Source of the DNA: JAWAPU01 sp038894275
Lineage (GTDB): Archaea; Nanobdellota; Nanobdellia; UBA10117
Assembly (NCBI GenBank): GCA_038894275.1
Contig: JAWAPU010000035.1
Coordinates: forward strand, 1-5,943
DNA length: 5,943 nt
Reading direction: 5' to 3'
The position numbers and the translations under genes were made by a program. Shown in pieces: positions 1-5,872 of the stretch; positions within the stretch are counted from its first letter, which is position 1, and every line of letters begins with the position of its first letter. Below the pieces are notes generated by a model. The model was given only the letters and a program-made list of their open reading frames with translations, searched no databases and was not told where the DNA came from.

Positions 1-464
1 TTTTAGATATGGGTACAGGAAGCGGTTGGCTTGCGGCATATCTTGCATACATAGTAGGCCCCACGGGACAAATCATAACTTATGAAAAAAACAAAGCTTT
101 TGCAAAGTTAGCTATGAATAATTTTTCTAGCTTAGGATTAAACAATATTAAACTTAAAATAAAAGATGCGTACAAAGGGTTTTTAGAAAAAGATGCTGAC
201 GTGATAACTATAGACTTGCCAAACCCTGAGCGCGTTTTAAAATTTGCACATCGTTCATTAAAAGCTAATGGAATATTAGTTGCATATTTGCCACAAATCA
301 CACAAATTTTAAAATTGGTAAAAAATCTAAAAAAGGCAAAATTCTTGCCCTATAAAATTGTTGAATGCTTTGAACGTAATTGGATAATAAAAGGACAAAT
401 CGCTCGGCCAGAACACGACGCACTTTCACATACAGCGTTCATACTTTTTGCTAAAAAAATATAA
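1..464 (+). CDS. trmI: tRNA (adenine-N1)-methyltransferase TrmI (m1A57/58), 5'-truncated by the window edge
   Basis: The visible part is the C-terminal ~153 residues of a class I SAM-dependent methyltransferase of the archaeal TrmI family, which makes N1-methyladenosine in the T-loop of tRNA (position 58, and also 57 in archaea). The frame is already open at base 3 and reads LDMGTGSGW. This is the SAM-binding motif I, so the ATG at 9 lies inside the fold and is not the start; roughly the first 100 residues are outside the window. Further family marks, numbered from that Met, are the acidic SAM-ribose position in ITYEKN (E26), the catalytic-type DLPNPERV motif (D69) and the conserved end ARPEHDALSHTAFILFAKKI (132-151). 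The gene ends in TAA only 2 bp before hef, so the two are probably cotranscribed. Bacterial and eukaryotic relatives share the fold, but motif and tail fit the archaeal form best. Confidence 0.9.
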   Translation, partial: LDMGTGSGWLAAYLAYIVGPTGQIITYEKNKAFAKLAMNNFSSLGLNNIKLKIKDAYKGFLEKDADVITIDLPNPERVLKFAHRSLKANGILVAYLPQITQILKLVKNLKKAKFLPYKIVECFERNWIIKGQIARPEHDALSHTAFILFAKKI

Positions 465-466
465 CT

Positions 467-2665
467 ATGGAATTTCAAAAAGATAAATTAAATCTTAGAA
501 TATATCAACAAACAATCCTTAATACTGCATTAAACTATAATACGTTAGTTGTGTTACCAACAGGCTTGGGCAAAACACACATTGCTATAGCTTTATCGGG
601 TTTGCTATGTGAAAAAGGGAAATGCCTTATTTTAGCGCCTACTTTGCCTTTGGTTAACCAACACGCAAAGAATTTTAGTCAGTATTTTTCTTCAGAAAAT
701 AACGAAATTGTTGTTTTATCCGGAAAAGTAAAAGCTTCTGAAAGAAAAAAGCTTTGGGCAACTGCTAAGTTAATATTTGCCACACCTCAAACAATTCGTT
801 ACGATTTGATCAATAACAGAATTTCTTTGAAAGAAGTTGCGCTAATTGTTTTTGATGAAGCGCACAGAGCTGCGGGCGATTATCCTTACGTCTTTATTTC
901 AAAAATATATGCTTCAGAAAATCCAAAGGGCAGAGTCCTTGCATTAACAGCGTCTCCTGGCGATATCGGAAAAGTACAGGAATTACGTCAGCTACTCAAC
1001 GTAGAAAAAATAGAAGCTCGCGATAGAGATCACCCTGAAATAAAACCCTACATAAAACCTATCGTAGTAAACTTTACTTTATTAGATTTGCCGCAACAAA
1101 TAAAAGATATTAAAAATCACTTGGAGCACGCGATAGAAACAAGGATTTCGAAATTGAATATGCTTGCGCAATTGAATTTAAGCCCAAAAAAACTTACAAA
1201 AAAAATGCTTTTGAGTTTAAAGCAAGAGCTGCAAAAACAATTCATCTTGGATAAAAAACAAGGGCAAGCGTTATCTATATGTACTTCTTTAATTAAACTT
1301 TATCATGCGTATAGATTAATTACTACAGAAAGCGTATTTGCTACACGAAAATACTTTGATGAACTCTGGAATTTGGCGTCTAGGCGAAAAACGCGCTCCT
1401 TGAGCGATATTGTAAATGATTTTCACGTAAGAGCGGCGAATGCATTAATAAGCAAATGTATTGAAAATAAAATTGAACACCCAAAAATTGCGGAATTGAA
1501 AGAAATAATTAAAAAAGAAATTGAAACAAATCCGTGCGCTAAAATTTTGGTTTTTGTTGAATTTAGAGACAACATAGTTCCTATTTTAAATGCATTAAAT
1601 CTTCCGGGAGTGTGCGCACATAAATTTATTGGGCAAGCGTCGCGCTCTGGGCAAGGAATGTCTCAAAAAACTCAGGCAGAGACGCTAGAAAGATTTCGAA
1701 ATAATGAAATAAACGTTTTGGTATGCACTAGTGTAGCAGAAGAAGGTATTGATGTTCCTGCAGTTAATTTGGTTATCTTTTACTCTCCCTTGCCTTCTGT
1801 TATTCGGACAATACAACGCAGAGGTAGAACAGGTAGAAGTGAAATTGGCAAGGTTCAAATTTTGATTACCAAAGATACAACAGACGAAGCTTATTATTGG
1901 AGCACTAAACGAAAAGAAGAAAAATTAAAATGGGTTATTCAAAATTTATCAAATACGTCAAATAATTATATAAATAATAGTAAAGACGTTGCGCAAACAA
2001 ATTTGAATAAATTTGCGCCGGATCAAAATATCGCCATATTTGTAGATAGCAGAGAATCTAAAATTGCTGAATTGTTATATTTAAAAGGCATTAACGTACA
2101 GTTAAGTCCTCTCAAGGTAGGCGATTTTATTATTTCGGAAGAAATCGGATGTGAAAGAAAAACAACAGACGATTTTGTAAACTCTTTGATAGACGGCAGA
2201 CTTTTTTCACAAGCAAAAATGCTTAAAGAGAATTTTGTAAAGCCTTTTATAATCATAGAAGGCGATTATGCTGCTCTTTTTTCTGCTAAAAACATATCTA
2301 ACAACGCATTACTTGGAGCATTAACGTCACTAATTTTAGATTGGCAAATTCCAATAATTTTGTCCAAAGATGCCATGCAGACTGCTGAATTGTTATATGT
2401 TCTTGCTAAAAAAAATAATAAAACGCGCAAAGAAATAAAGCTTAGAAATGAGCCAAAACCAAATTCGCTTGCAGAAGTTCAGCAATTTTTTATAGAAGGG
2501 TTGCCTACGATTGGTCCTGAAGCGGCTAAAGCATTACTTAAATATTTTAAAACGCCAAAAGCCATATGTAATGCAAGTAAAGAAGAATTGCAGAAGGTAG
2601 AAAATATTGGCGAAATAAAAGCGGAACTCATAAGAAAAATTTTAGATACAGAATATCAAAATTAA
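467..2665 (+). CDS. hef: Hef: fork-structure-specific SF2 helicase fused to an XPF/ERCC4 nuclease
   Basis: Hef is the archaeal relative of FANCM/Mph1 and XPF. It unwinds and cleaves stalled replication forks and branched DNA. At 732 residues it has the full family layout (Pyrococcus Hef is of similar size). The first RecA domain has Walker A PTGLGKT (31-37), DEAH (130-133) and TAS (161-163). A helical insertion of the Hef/FANCM type spans about 190-345. The second RecA domain (about 357-485) ends in QRRGRTGR (450-457). An Asn-rich linker (about 493-520) leads to the ERCC4 nuclease, with its GD (552-553) and ERK-x3-D motif (E563, R564, K565, D569) intact, followed by FVNSLIDGRLF. A C-terminal double helix-hairpin-helix spans 673-727. 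Both the helicase and nuclease active sites look functional. The start at 467 puts the family's opening motif, LRIYQ, near residue 10. No Shine-Dalgarno is visible, so translation may be coupled to trmI 2 bp upstream. Confidence 0.97.
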   Translation: MEFQKDKLNLRIYQQTILNTALNYNTLVVLPTGLGKTHIAIALSGLLCEKGKCLILAPTLPLVNQHAKNFSQYFSSENNEIVVLSGKVKASERKKLWATAKLIFATPQTIRYDLINNRISLKEVALIVFDEAHRAAGDYPYVFISKIYASENPKGRVLALTASPGDIGKVQELRQLLNVEKIEARDRDHPEIKPYIKPIVVNFTLLDLPQQIKDIKNHLEHAIETRISKLNMLAQLNLSPKKLTKKMLLSLKQELQKQFILDKKQGQALSICTSLIKLYHAYRLITTESVFATRKYFDELWNLASRRKTRSLSDIVNDFHVRAANALISKCIENKIEHPKIAELKEIIKKEIETNPCAKILVFVEFRDNIVPILNALNLPGVCAHKFIGQASRSGQGMSQKTQAETLERFRNNEINVLVCTSVAEEGIDVPAVNLVIFYSPLPSVIRTIQRRGRTGRSEIGKVQILITKDTTDEAYYWSTKRKEEKLKWVIQNLSNTSNNYINNSKDVAQTNLNKFAPDQNIAIFVDSRESKIAELLYLKGINVQLSPLKVGDFIISEEIGCERKTTDDFVNSLIDGRLFSQAKMLKENFVKPFIIIEGDYAALFSAKNISNNALLGALTSLILDWQIPIILSKDAMQTAELLYVLAKKNNKTRKEIKLRNEPKPNSLAEVQQFFIEGLPTIGPEAAKALLKYFKTPKAICNASKEELQKVENIGEIKAELIRKILDTEYQN

Positions 2666-2666
2666 T

Positions 2667-4031
2667 TCACGCAAATAAAAGAGTTTTCGCTGCGCCTGTT
2701 TTAAGATTTACGATTGGAATTTTACCTGGCGTTGGTGTATGGCCCATTCTTAATTGAAATGTGGTTGTGTCTTGGAAACAACTACTAGAAATTGTTAAAA
2801 CTCCTCTATATTGCCCTATTTTTGATTTGTGTATGTGACCTGAAATTGCAATGTCTGGAACTTTATTAATTACTAGTGGATCTGTTTCGAGCGGTAATGC
2901 TAAAGTAGACCCGTAAGTGGGTGCCAAATGTCTTCTCTTAAGCAAAAATTCCCATAGTTTATCTGCTGCTGAGTACCCTCCGGCTTCTCTTAGTGCTTCG
3001 ATTGCATCAACAAAATAATCAAAAGAATAACCATGGTATAATAAAAGTTCGACGCCAGGCCCATCGATTGCGTGTATACGAACGTAAGAAGGATTAGGCG
3101 CTAAAAAAACATTTGGCAAATCATATAAAGGTGCTGCTAAGTCCTTCCAATAAATAGGCTGGGGTTCGCAAAGTCTTATTGCATCGTGGTTCCCTGGCTG
3201 TATTATTATATTAATTTCTGAGGAGATTTGAGAAAGGAATTTTGCGGCGCTATCGTATTGTTTATATATATCTGTTATCGTCAGCTCTTTTTCTTGACCA
3301 GGATAAATACCTATCCCATCTACAATATCCCCGGTAAAAACGACATATTTAACTTTTTTTGCAAGCTCTTTTTGTTTTGCGTTGCCGTATTTTCCATTTA
3401 ACCATTTTACAAATTTTTCGTAAGGCTTTTGTAGAAATTTGTTACTTCCGATATGTAAATCTGAAGCGCAAACTAAATAAACTTCTTCTTCTACAGTTGC
3501 GCGTCTTTTAGGTGGAATATCGGGCCAAATAATTTCATCTACAAAAAAAGTTCCTTTCCCAAAAGTGCCTTTAAAAGCAAGTATTTCGTCTAATGTAAAA
3601 CTCTTTGCCAAATTTATAAGATCTTGGTTTTTGGAAGAAATTATTGCCTGGACCTGCCCTGTTAAATCTTCTAAAATTAATTTTATACTCCCGGTAGGCA
3701 ATTTTTTCATATCAAAAATAGAGGCTACAATAACTGCTTTTTCATTTGATTGTAGCTTAGAAATTGAACATATATTACTTAGCTCTGGGCGCGCTAAAAA
3801 TAGATTTCTATAAAAGATAAATCTATTTCTAAAATATTTTACAAAATGGCTTGGCTCTATTTTTTGCCCAGAATAGGGTATGTTTGTTAAAATTTCAACT
3901 GAGGCGCCCTTTTGCGTTTCCGCTTTTTTATTAACAGAAACAAGCTGCTTTTGTTTGAAATCATTTATGTTTTCTATAGTAGGAAGTTTTTTTGCTGCCA
4001 AAAGAGCACGTACGATATTTGAATCTTCCAT
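2667..4031 (-). CDS. polB: DNA polymerase D small subunit DP1 (Mre11-like 3'-5' proofreading exonuclease)
   Basis: DP1 is the exonuclease subunit of the heterodimeric archaeal replicase PolD; the large subunit DP2 polymerises. The 454-residue protein starts with a short, poorly conserved stretch (1-60) and the family motif SHFVKYFRNRF (61-71). An OB fold follows (about 97-170, IFDMKKLPTGSIKLILEDLTGQ), then a calcineurin-like phosphoesterase domain (about 184-435). All its metal-site motifs are present: DLHIG (D191, H193), GD (D235), GNHD (N281, H282, D283), HG (H333) and GHIH (H399, H401). The exonuclease is therefore expected to be active, unlike the inactivated small subunits of eukaryotic polymerases. 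It is clearly shorter than Pyrococcus DP1 (around 610 residues), the missing part being N-terminal. Its ATG directly follows the cdc6 stop, as in an operon. The DP2 gene does not follow; the next gene is hef on the opposite strand. The symbol polB follows euryarchaeal use (also called dp1). Confidence 0.96.
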   Translation of the reverse strand: MEDSNIVRALLAAKKLPTIENINDFKQKQLVSVNKKAETQKGASVEILTNIPYSGQKIEPSHFVKYFRNRFIFYRNLFLARPELSNICSISKLQSNEKAVIVASIFDMKKLPTGSIKLILEDLTGQVQAIISSKNQDLINLAKSFTLDEILAFKGTFGKGTFFVDEIIWPDIPPKRRATVEEEVYLVCASDLHIGSNKFLQKPYEKFVKWLNGKYGNAKQKELAKKVKYVVFTGDIVDGIGIYPGQEKELTITDIYKQYDSAAKFLSQISSEINIIIQPGNHDAIRLCEPQPIYWKDLAAPLYDLPNVFLAPNPSYVRIHAIDGPGVELLLYHGYSFDYFVDAIEALREAGGYSAADKLWEFLLKRRHLAPTYGSTLALPLETDPLVINKVPDIAISGHIHKSKIGQYRGVLTISSSCFQDTTTFQLRMGHTPTPGKIPIVNLKTGAAKTLLFA

Positions 4032-5237
4032 TTAGAATAATTCCTCTTGCAATTTTTCTTTTATTTTTTCTATTAATTCGTTTTGTATAGAGACGTAAAT
4101 CTCTCTGGTGCGGCCATATCTTCCTTTAGAAATTACTTTTGCATTTATTATTCCTAGCATATCTAGTTCGCCTATGAGATCTGAAACCCTTCTTTGTGTT
4201 AAAGGACTTTGAGCGCCAGATTGTATACATAAATCTTTATATTTTTCATAAACTTCCCCGGTTTCCATTTTTTTACCATTATTAATCGCCAAGATAGAAT
4301 ATAAAACAAGCTGAGATTGCTTAGGTAAAGTAGTTATTATTTCCATAATTCTATCTCTTTCTATTCTTTCTTCTGCTTTATCTATATGTTCTGGCAATAC
4401 TATATTACAAGACTCTCTCTCAGCAACCTCTCCTGCCACTCTTAAAAGGTCTAAGGCGCGTCTCGCATCTCCGTGTTCTCGTGCCGCATATGCGGCACAT
4501 TTTTCTAATACTCCTTCTCCTAATGCATTTGGTTTAAAAGCCAAACTAGCTCTCTTTTCTAAAATATCTTTTAATTCTATGGCATTATAAGGAGGAAAAA
4601 TAATCTCTTCTTCGCCCAAAGAACTTTTAACCCTTGGATCTATGGTTTCCATAAAGCGAATATCATTTGAAATACCGATCAAAGTTAGTTGTGCTTGCTT
4701 AAGCTCTGAATTTATTCTAGTAAGATTGTATAAAATTTCATCACCCGTTCTAGCTACTAAACGATCAACTTCGTCTAGTGCTAAAATTATTATCTGGGGT
4801 TTGCTATCTACAGCTGCTAAAAATCTATTGTAAACTTCGTCGGTCGGTAGACCTGTAATAGGCAATTCTATACCCATTGCACGAGCCAATTCTGTCGCTA
4901 TTCGATATTCGGTATCTGCTATTTTTTTTAGTTTACAATTAATATAAATAGTCTTAAGAGGTATATTTTTGGCGAGCGCCATTGCTTCAAGATTTTTGAG
5001 AACATACTGCGTGCACAGAGTTTTTCCAACTCCTGGTTTGCCAAATATAAAAATATTAGAGGGCTTTTCTCCCTTTAAAGCAACTGCTAAAATAGATGCT
5101 ATAAGTTCTATTTGTTGTTGTCTGTGAGGGACTATATCAGGCACATAATTAGATTGTAATACTTTTTTATTTATGATTAAAGGTTCTTTTTGTAAAAACT
5201 TTTCAAAAAAATCAGTAAGTCCTAATTGGCCAGCCAT
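4032..5237 (-). CDS. cdc6: Orc1/Cdc6 replication initiator (AAA+ ATPase with C-terminal winged helix)
   Basis: This protein binds origin recognition boxes and helps load the MCM helicase at the archaeal origin. The 401 residues match the usual family length. The AAA+ domain has Walker A GKPGVGKT (66-73), Walker B LALDEVD (152-158), sensor 1 Asn in GISND (N191), a likely arginine finger in DPRVKSSL (R202) and sensor 2 in HGDARRALDLL (255-265). A helical lid is followed by a winged-helix domain (about 300-395) with the conserved LTQRRVSDLIGELDMLGI segment and a GRYGRTREI wing. The N-terminal LTDFFEKFLQ stretch and VPHRQQQIELIASIL are family-like and support the ATG at 5237; the upstream ATGs near 5250 and 5242 are out of frame. 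The gene sits beside the putative origin and is transcribed away from it, a common placement for an initiator acting on its adjacent origin. The stop TAA abuts the DP1 start codon. Confidence 0.96.
   Translation of the reverse strand: MAGQLGLTDFFEKFLQKEPLIINKKVLQSNYVPDIVPHRQQQIELIASILAVALKGEKPSNIFIFGKPGVGKTLCTQYVLKNLEAMALAKNIPLKTIYINCKLKKIADTEYRIATELARAMGIELPITGLPTDEVYNRFLAAVDSKPQIIILALDEVDRLVARTGDEILYNLTRINSELKQAQLTLIGISNDIRFMETIDPRVKSSLGEEEIIFPPYNAIELKDILEKRASLAFKPNALGEGVLEKCAAYAAREHGDARRALDLLRVAGEVAERESCNIVLPEHIDKAEERIERDRIMEIITTLPKQSQLVLYSILAINNGKKMETGEVYEKYKDLCIQSGAQSPLTQRRVSDLIGELDMLGIINAKVISKGRYGRTREIYVSIQNELIEKIKEKLQEELF
4043..4047 (-). promoter_or_regulatory. Shine-Dalgarno-like site for DP1 inside the cdc6 end
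   Basis: On the minus strand AGAGG lies in the last codons of cdc6, 11 bases before the DP1 ATG. The spacing is a little long but usable. Because the cdc6 stop and DP1 start are directly joined (TAAATG), reinitiation by the same ribosome is an equally good explanation. The purine run also encodes the Glu-Glu of the cdc6 tail, so it may be fortuitous. Confidence 0.35.
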
Positions 5238-5245
5238 TGCATATG

Positions 5246-5267
5246 AAACATGTGAAACAAAGGTTTT
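5246..5267 (+). repeat. ORB-like element 1 (overlaps cdc6 promoter)
   Basis: It contains CATGTGAAACAAAGG and shares the unbroken 10-mer GAAACAAAGG with element 3 in the same phase. The G-string is only GG, followed by the T-run of the cdc6 TATA region. It lies 9 bp upstream of the cdc6 start codon, so initiator bound here would cover the promoter. It is a degenerate copy, but the position and the 10-mer make it credible. Confidence 0.6.
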
Positions 5268-5277
5268 TTAAATATTT
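5264..5277 (-). promoter_or_regulatory. Probable TATA box of the cdc6-DP1 operon
   Basis: The minus strand reads AAATATTTAAAAAA, an archaeal TATA-like sequence centred about 34 bp before the cdc6 ATG. With the usual ~25-bp distance from TATA centre to transcription start, the RNA would begin within about 10 bases of the start codon. That gives an almost leaderless mRNA, in keeping with the absence of a Shine-Dalgarno sequence. Its downstream edge overlaps ORB-like element 1. Confidence 0.55.
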
Positions 5278-5295
5278 ATTCTGTTTTGAATATAA

Positions 5296-5317
5296 TTCAC
5301 ATGAAAGAAACGGGTGA
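5296..5317 (+). repeat. ORB-like element 2 (weak)
   Basis: It has a TTCACATGAAA opening and a GGGT ending spaced as in the other copies, but the middle differs (GAAAC is shifted). It also carries TTCACATG, the inverted complement of CATGTGAA in element 1, so it may instead be read as an inverted partner of that site. It is the least certain of the five. Confidence 0.35.
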
Positions 5318-5325
5318 AATACGCG

Positions 5326-5347
5326 TTCCCCTTTGTTTCTTATGCAA
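5326..5347 (-). repeat. ORB-like element 3 (inverted)
   Basis: On the minus strand it reads TTGCATAA-GAAAC-AAA-GGGG-AA, matching element 4 at 18 of 22 positions with an intact G-string. It is the only good copy on the minus strand and lies on the cdc6 side of the A/T tract, with its G-string pointing away from the tract. Confidence 0.75.
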
Positions 5348-5370
5348 AAAGTTATTTGTTGATGTTCTGT

Positions 5371-5408
5371 AAGAAAAAAGTAAATAATAATATAATAATA
5401 CCATATTG
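5371..5408. other. Candidate DNA unwinding element (A/T tract)
   Basis: About 38 bp with only four G or C bases (G at 5373 and 5380, CC at 5401-5402), rich in AATAATA steps. It lies between inverted ORB-like elements 3 and 4, where duplex melting would be expected. The surroundings are themselves AT-rich, so the assignment rests mostly on position. Confidence 0.55.
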
Positions 5409-5417
5409 AAGTAACTT

Positions 5418-5439
5418 TTCCATAGGAAACATAGGGGTA
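5418..5439 (+). repeat. ORB-like element 4 (best copy)
   Basis: It reads TTCC-ATA-GGAAAC-ATA-GGGG-TA. The TTTCC-ATA-GGAAA part (beginning one base upstream) is a perfect dyad, followed by a full G-string. This is the closest of the five to the known ORB form, in which a TTCCA..GGAAAC dyad precedes GGGG. Confidence 0.8.
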
Positions 5440-5490
5440 TTATTTTTTCTTAACAACAAATACTTACTTTATTTATAAACTAAAATATAT

Positions 5491-5512
5491 TTCCAAATGA
5501 AATAAAGGGGTC
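5491..5512 (+). repeat. ORB-like element 5
   Basis: It reads TTCCAAAT-GAAAT-AAA-GGGG-TC, matching element 4 at 17 of 22 positions with an intact G-string and in the same orientation. It ends three bases before the stop codon of the neighbouring winged-helix gene, so it marks the outer edge of the origin. Confidence 0.72.
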
Positions 5513-5515
5513 TCT

Positions 5516-5842
5516 CTAATCTCTGCGAACAAAATCTTTTAGAGCGTTTTTGACAGAATCATTTCCTTTTGGAGTCGCGTTCGCACTTAATTTATATATC
5601 ACTCTTTCTGCATTAGAACCCCAGCTGAAATCGCCTTCTACTTTTTTAATTTCTTTAATTTCAAATACCCCCAAATCTTTGCCTTTTGACAGATTATAAT
5701 ATACAGATCTAATATTAACTGGGCCAAACACTTTCTTATATGCTCTATATAGCTCGTATGCATATGCTTCTTTTAAATGGTATAAAATTTCTATCAGGTT
5801 ATCTCTGATCGCAGAACCTGCAATTCGCCCTCTTTTAGCCAT
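5516..5842 (-). CDS. Small winged-helix-like DNA-binding protein, function unknown
   Basis: A basic 108-residue protein with no signal peptide or membrane segment. The opening MAKRGRIAGSAIRDNLIEILYHL and the SWGSNAE segment resemble, from memory, short conserved archaeal hypothetical proteins; I know of no assigned function. The layout suggests a winged helix: helix 1 at 12-23, helix 2 at 28-37 (YAYELYRAYK), a recognition helix at about 42-54 (VNIRSVYYNLSKG), and a charged beta-wing at about 58-87. The YELY and RSVYYNL phrases recall PadR-type regulators, though the C-terminal dimerisation helix would be very short (95-107). The start at 5842 fits a leaderless promoter just upstream. The gene is transcribed toward the putative origin and stops 3 bp from ORB-like element 5. 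A role at the origin is a guess from position; it could equally be a transcription factor. Confidence 0.8.
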   Translation of the reverse strand: MAKRGRIAGSAIRDNLIEILYHLKEAYAYELYRAYKKVFGPVNIRSVYYNLSKGKDLGVFEIKEIKKVEGDFSWGSNAERVIYKLSANATPKGNDSVKNALKDFVRRD

Positions 5843-5860
5843 ATTAGAGAATATTGATTA

Positions 5861-5872
5861 ATATTTATAAAT
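5861..5872 (-). promoter_or_regulatory. Probable TATA box of the winged-helix gene
   Basis: The minus strand reads ATTTATAAATAT, a good archaeal TATA box, preceded by a purine-rich AAAAAG that could be the TFB-recognition (BRE) element. Its centre is about 25 bp from the ATG at 5842, so the transcript would start at or next to the start codon and be leaderless. A second TATA-like sequence (minus-strand ACTATATAAAAG, 5884-5895) lies upstream and would give a leader of about 20 bases; it is an alternative. Confidence 0.6.

Larger units (their letters stand above)
5246..5512. other. Putative chromosomal replication origin (oriC)
   Basis: This is the gene-free interval directly upstream of the initiator gene. 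It holds five copies, of differing quality, of a 22-bp element resembling the archaeal Origin Recognition Box, and one strongly A/T-biased tract between copies 3 and 4. By hand alignment copies 3 and 4 match at 18 of 22 positions and copies 4 and 5 at 17 of 22. The shared core is CAWNN-GAAAY-AWA-GGGG. Copies 3 and 4, next to the A/T tract, are in opposite orientation with G-strings pointing outward. Position beside cdc6, ORB-like repeats and an A/T tract are the three usual marks of an archaeal origin. No ORF of useful size and no tRNA or other RNA gene was seen in this interval. Function is inferred. Confidence 0.85.

Noticed and set aside
80..301. Minus-strand open frame of 73 codons inside trmI
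   Set aside because: It is antisense to conserved methyltransferase motifs and unlike any protein I recognise.
727..756. Inverted repeat AAAGCTT..AAGCTTT in hef
   Set aside because: Only 7 bp arms of A/T-rich sequence inside a conserved coding region; expected by chance at this composition.
2023..2256. Minus-strand open frame of 77 codons inside hef
   Set aside because: It is antisense to the ERCC4 nuclease active-site region and a mirror of real coding sequence.
3565..3813. Plus-strand open frame of 82 codons opposite DP1
   Set aside because: It lies wholly antisense to a well-conserved coding region, has no family-like motifs and no promoter; it is a shadow frame.
4642..4833. Plus-strand open frame of 63 codons opposite cdc6
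   Set aside because: It overlaps the Walker B region of cdc6 in antisense and has low-complexity Ser-rich composition; it is a shadow frame.
5238..5515. CRISPR array as an explanation for the repeated elements
   Set aside because: The copies are imperfect, in both orientations and irregularly spaced, which fits initiator-binding sites and not direct repeats with uniform spacers; no cas genes are near.
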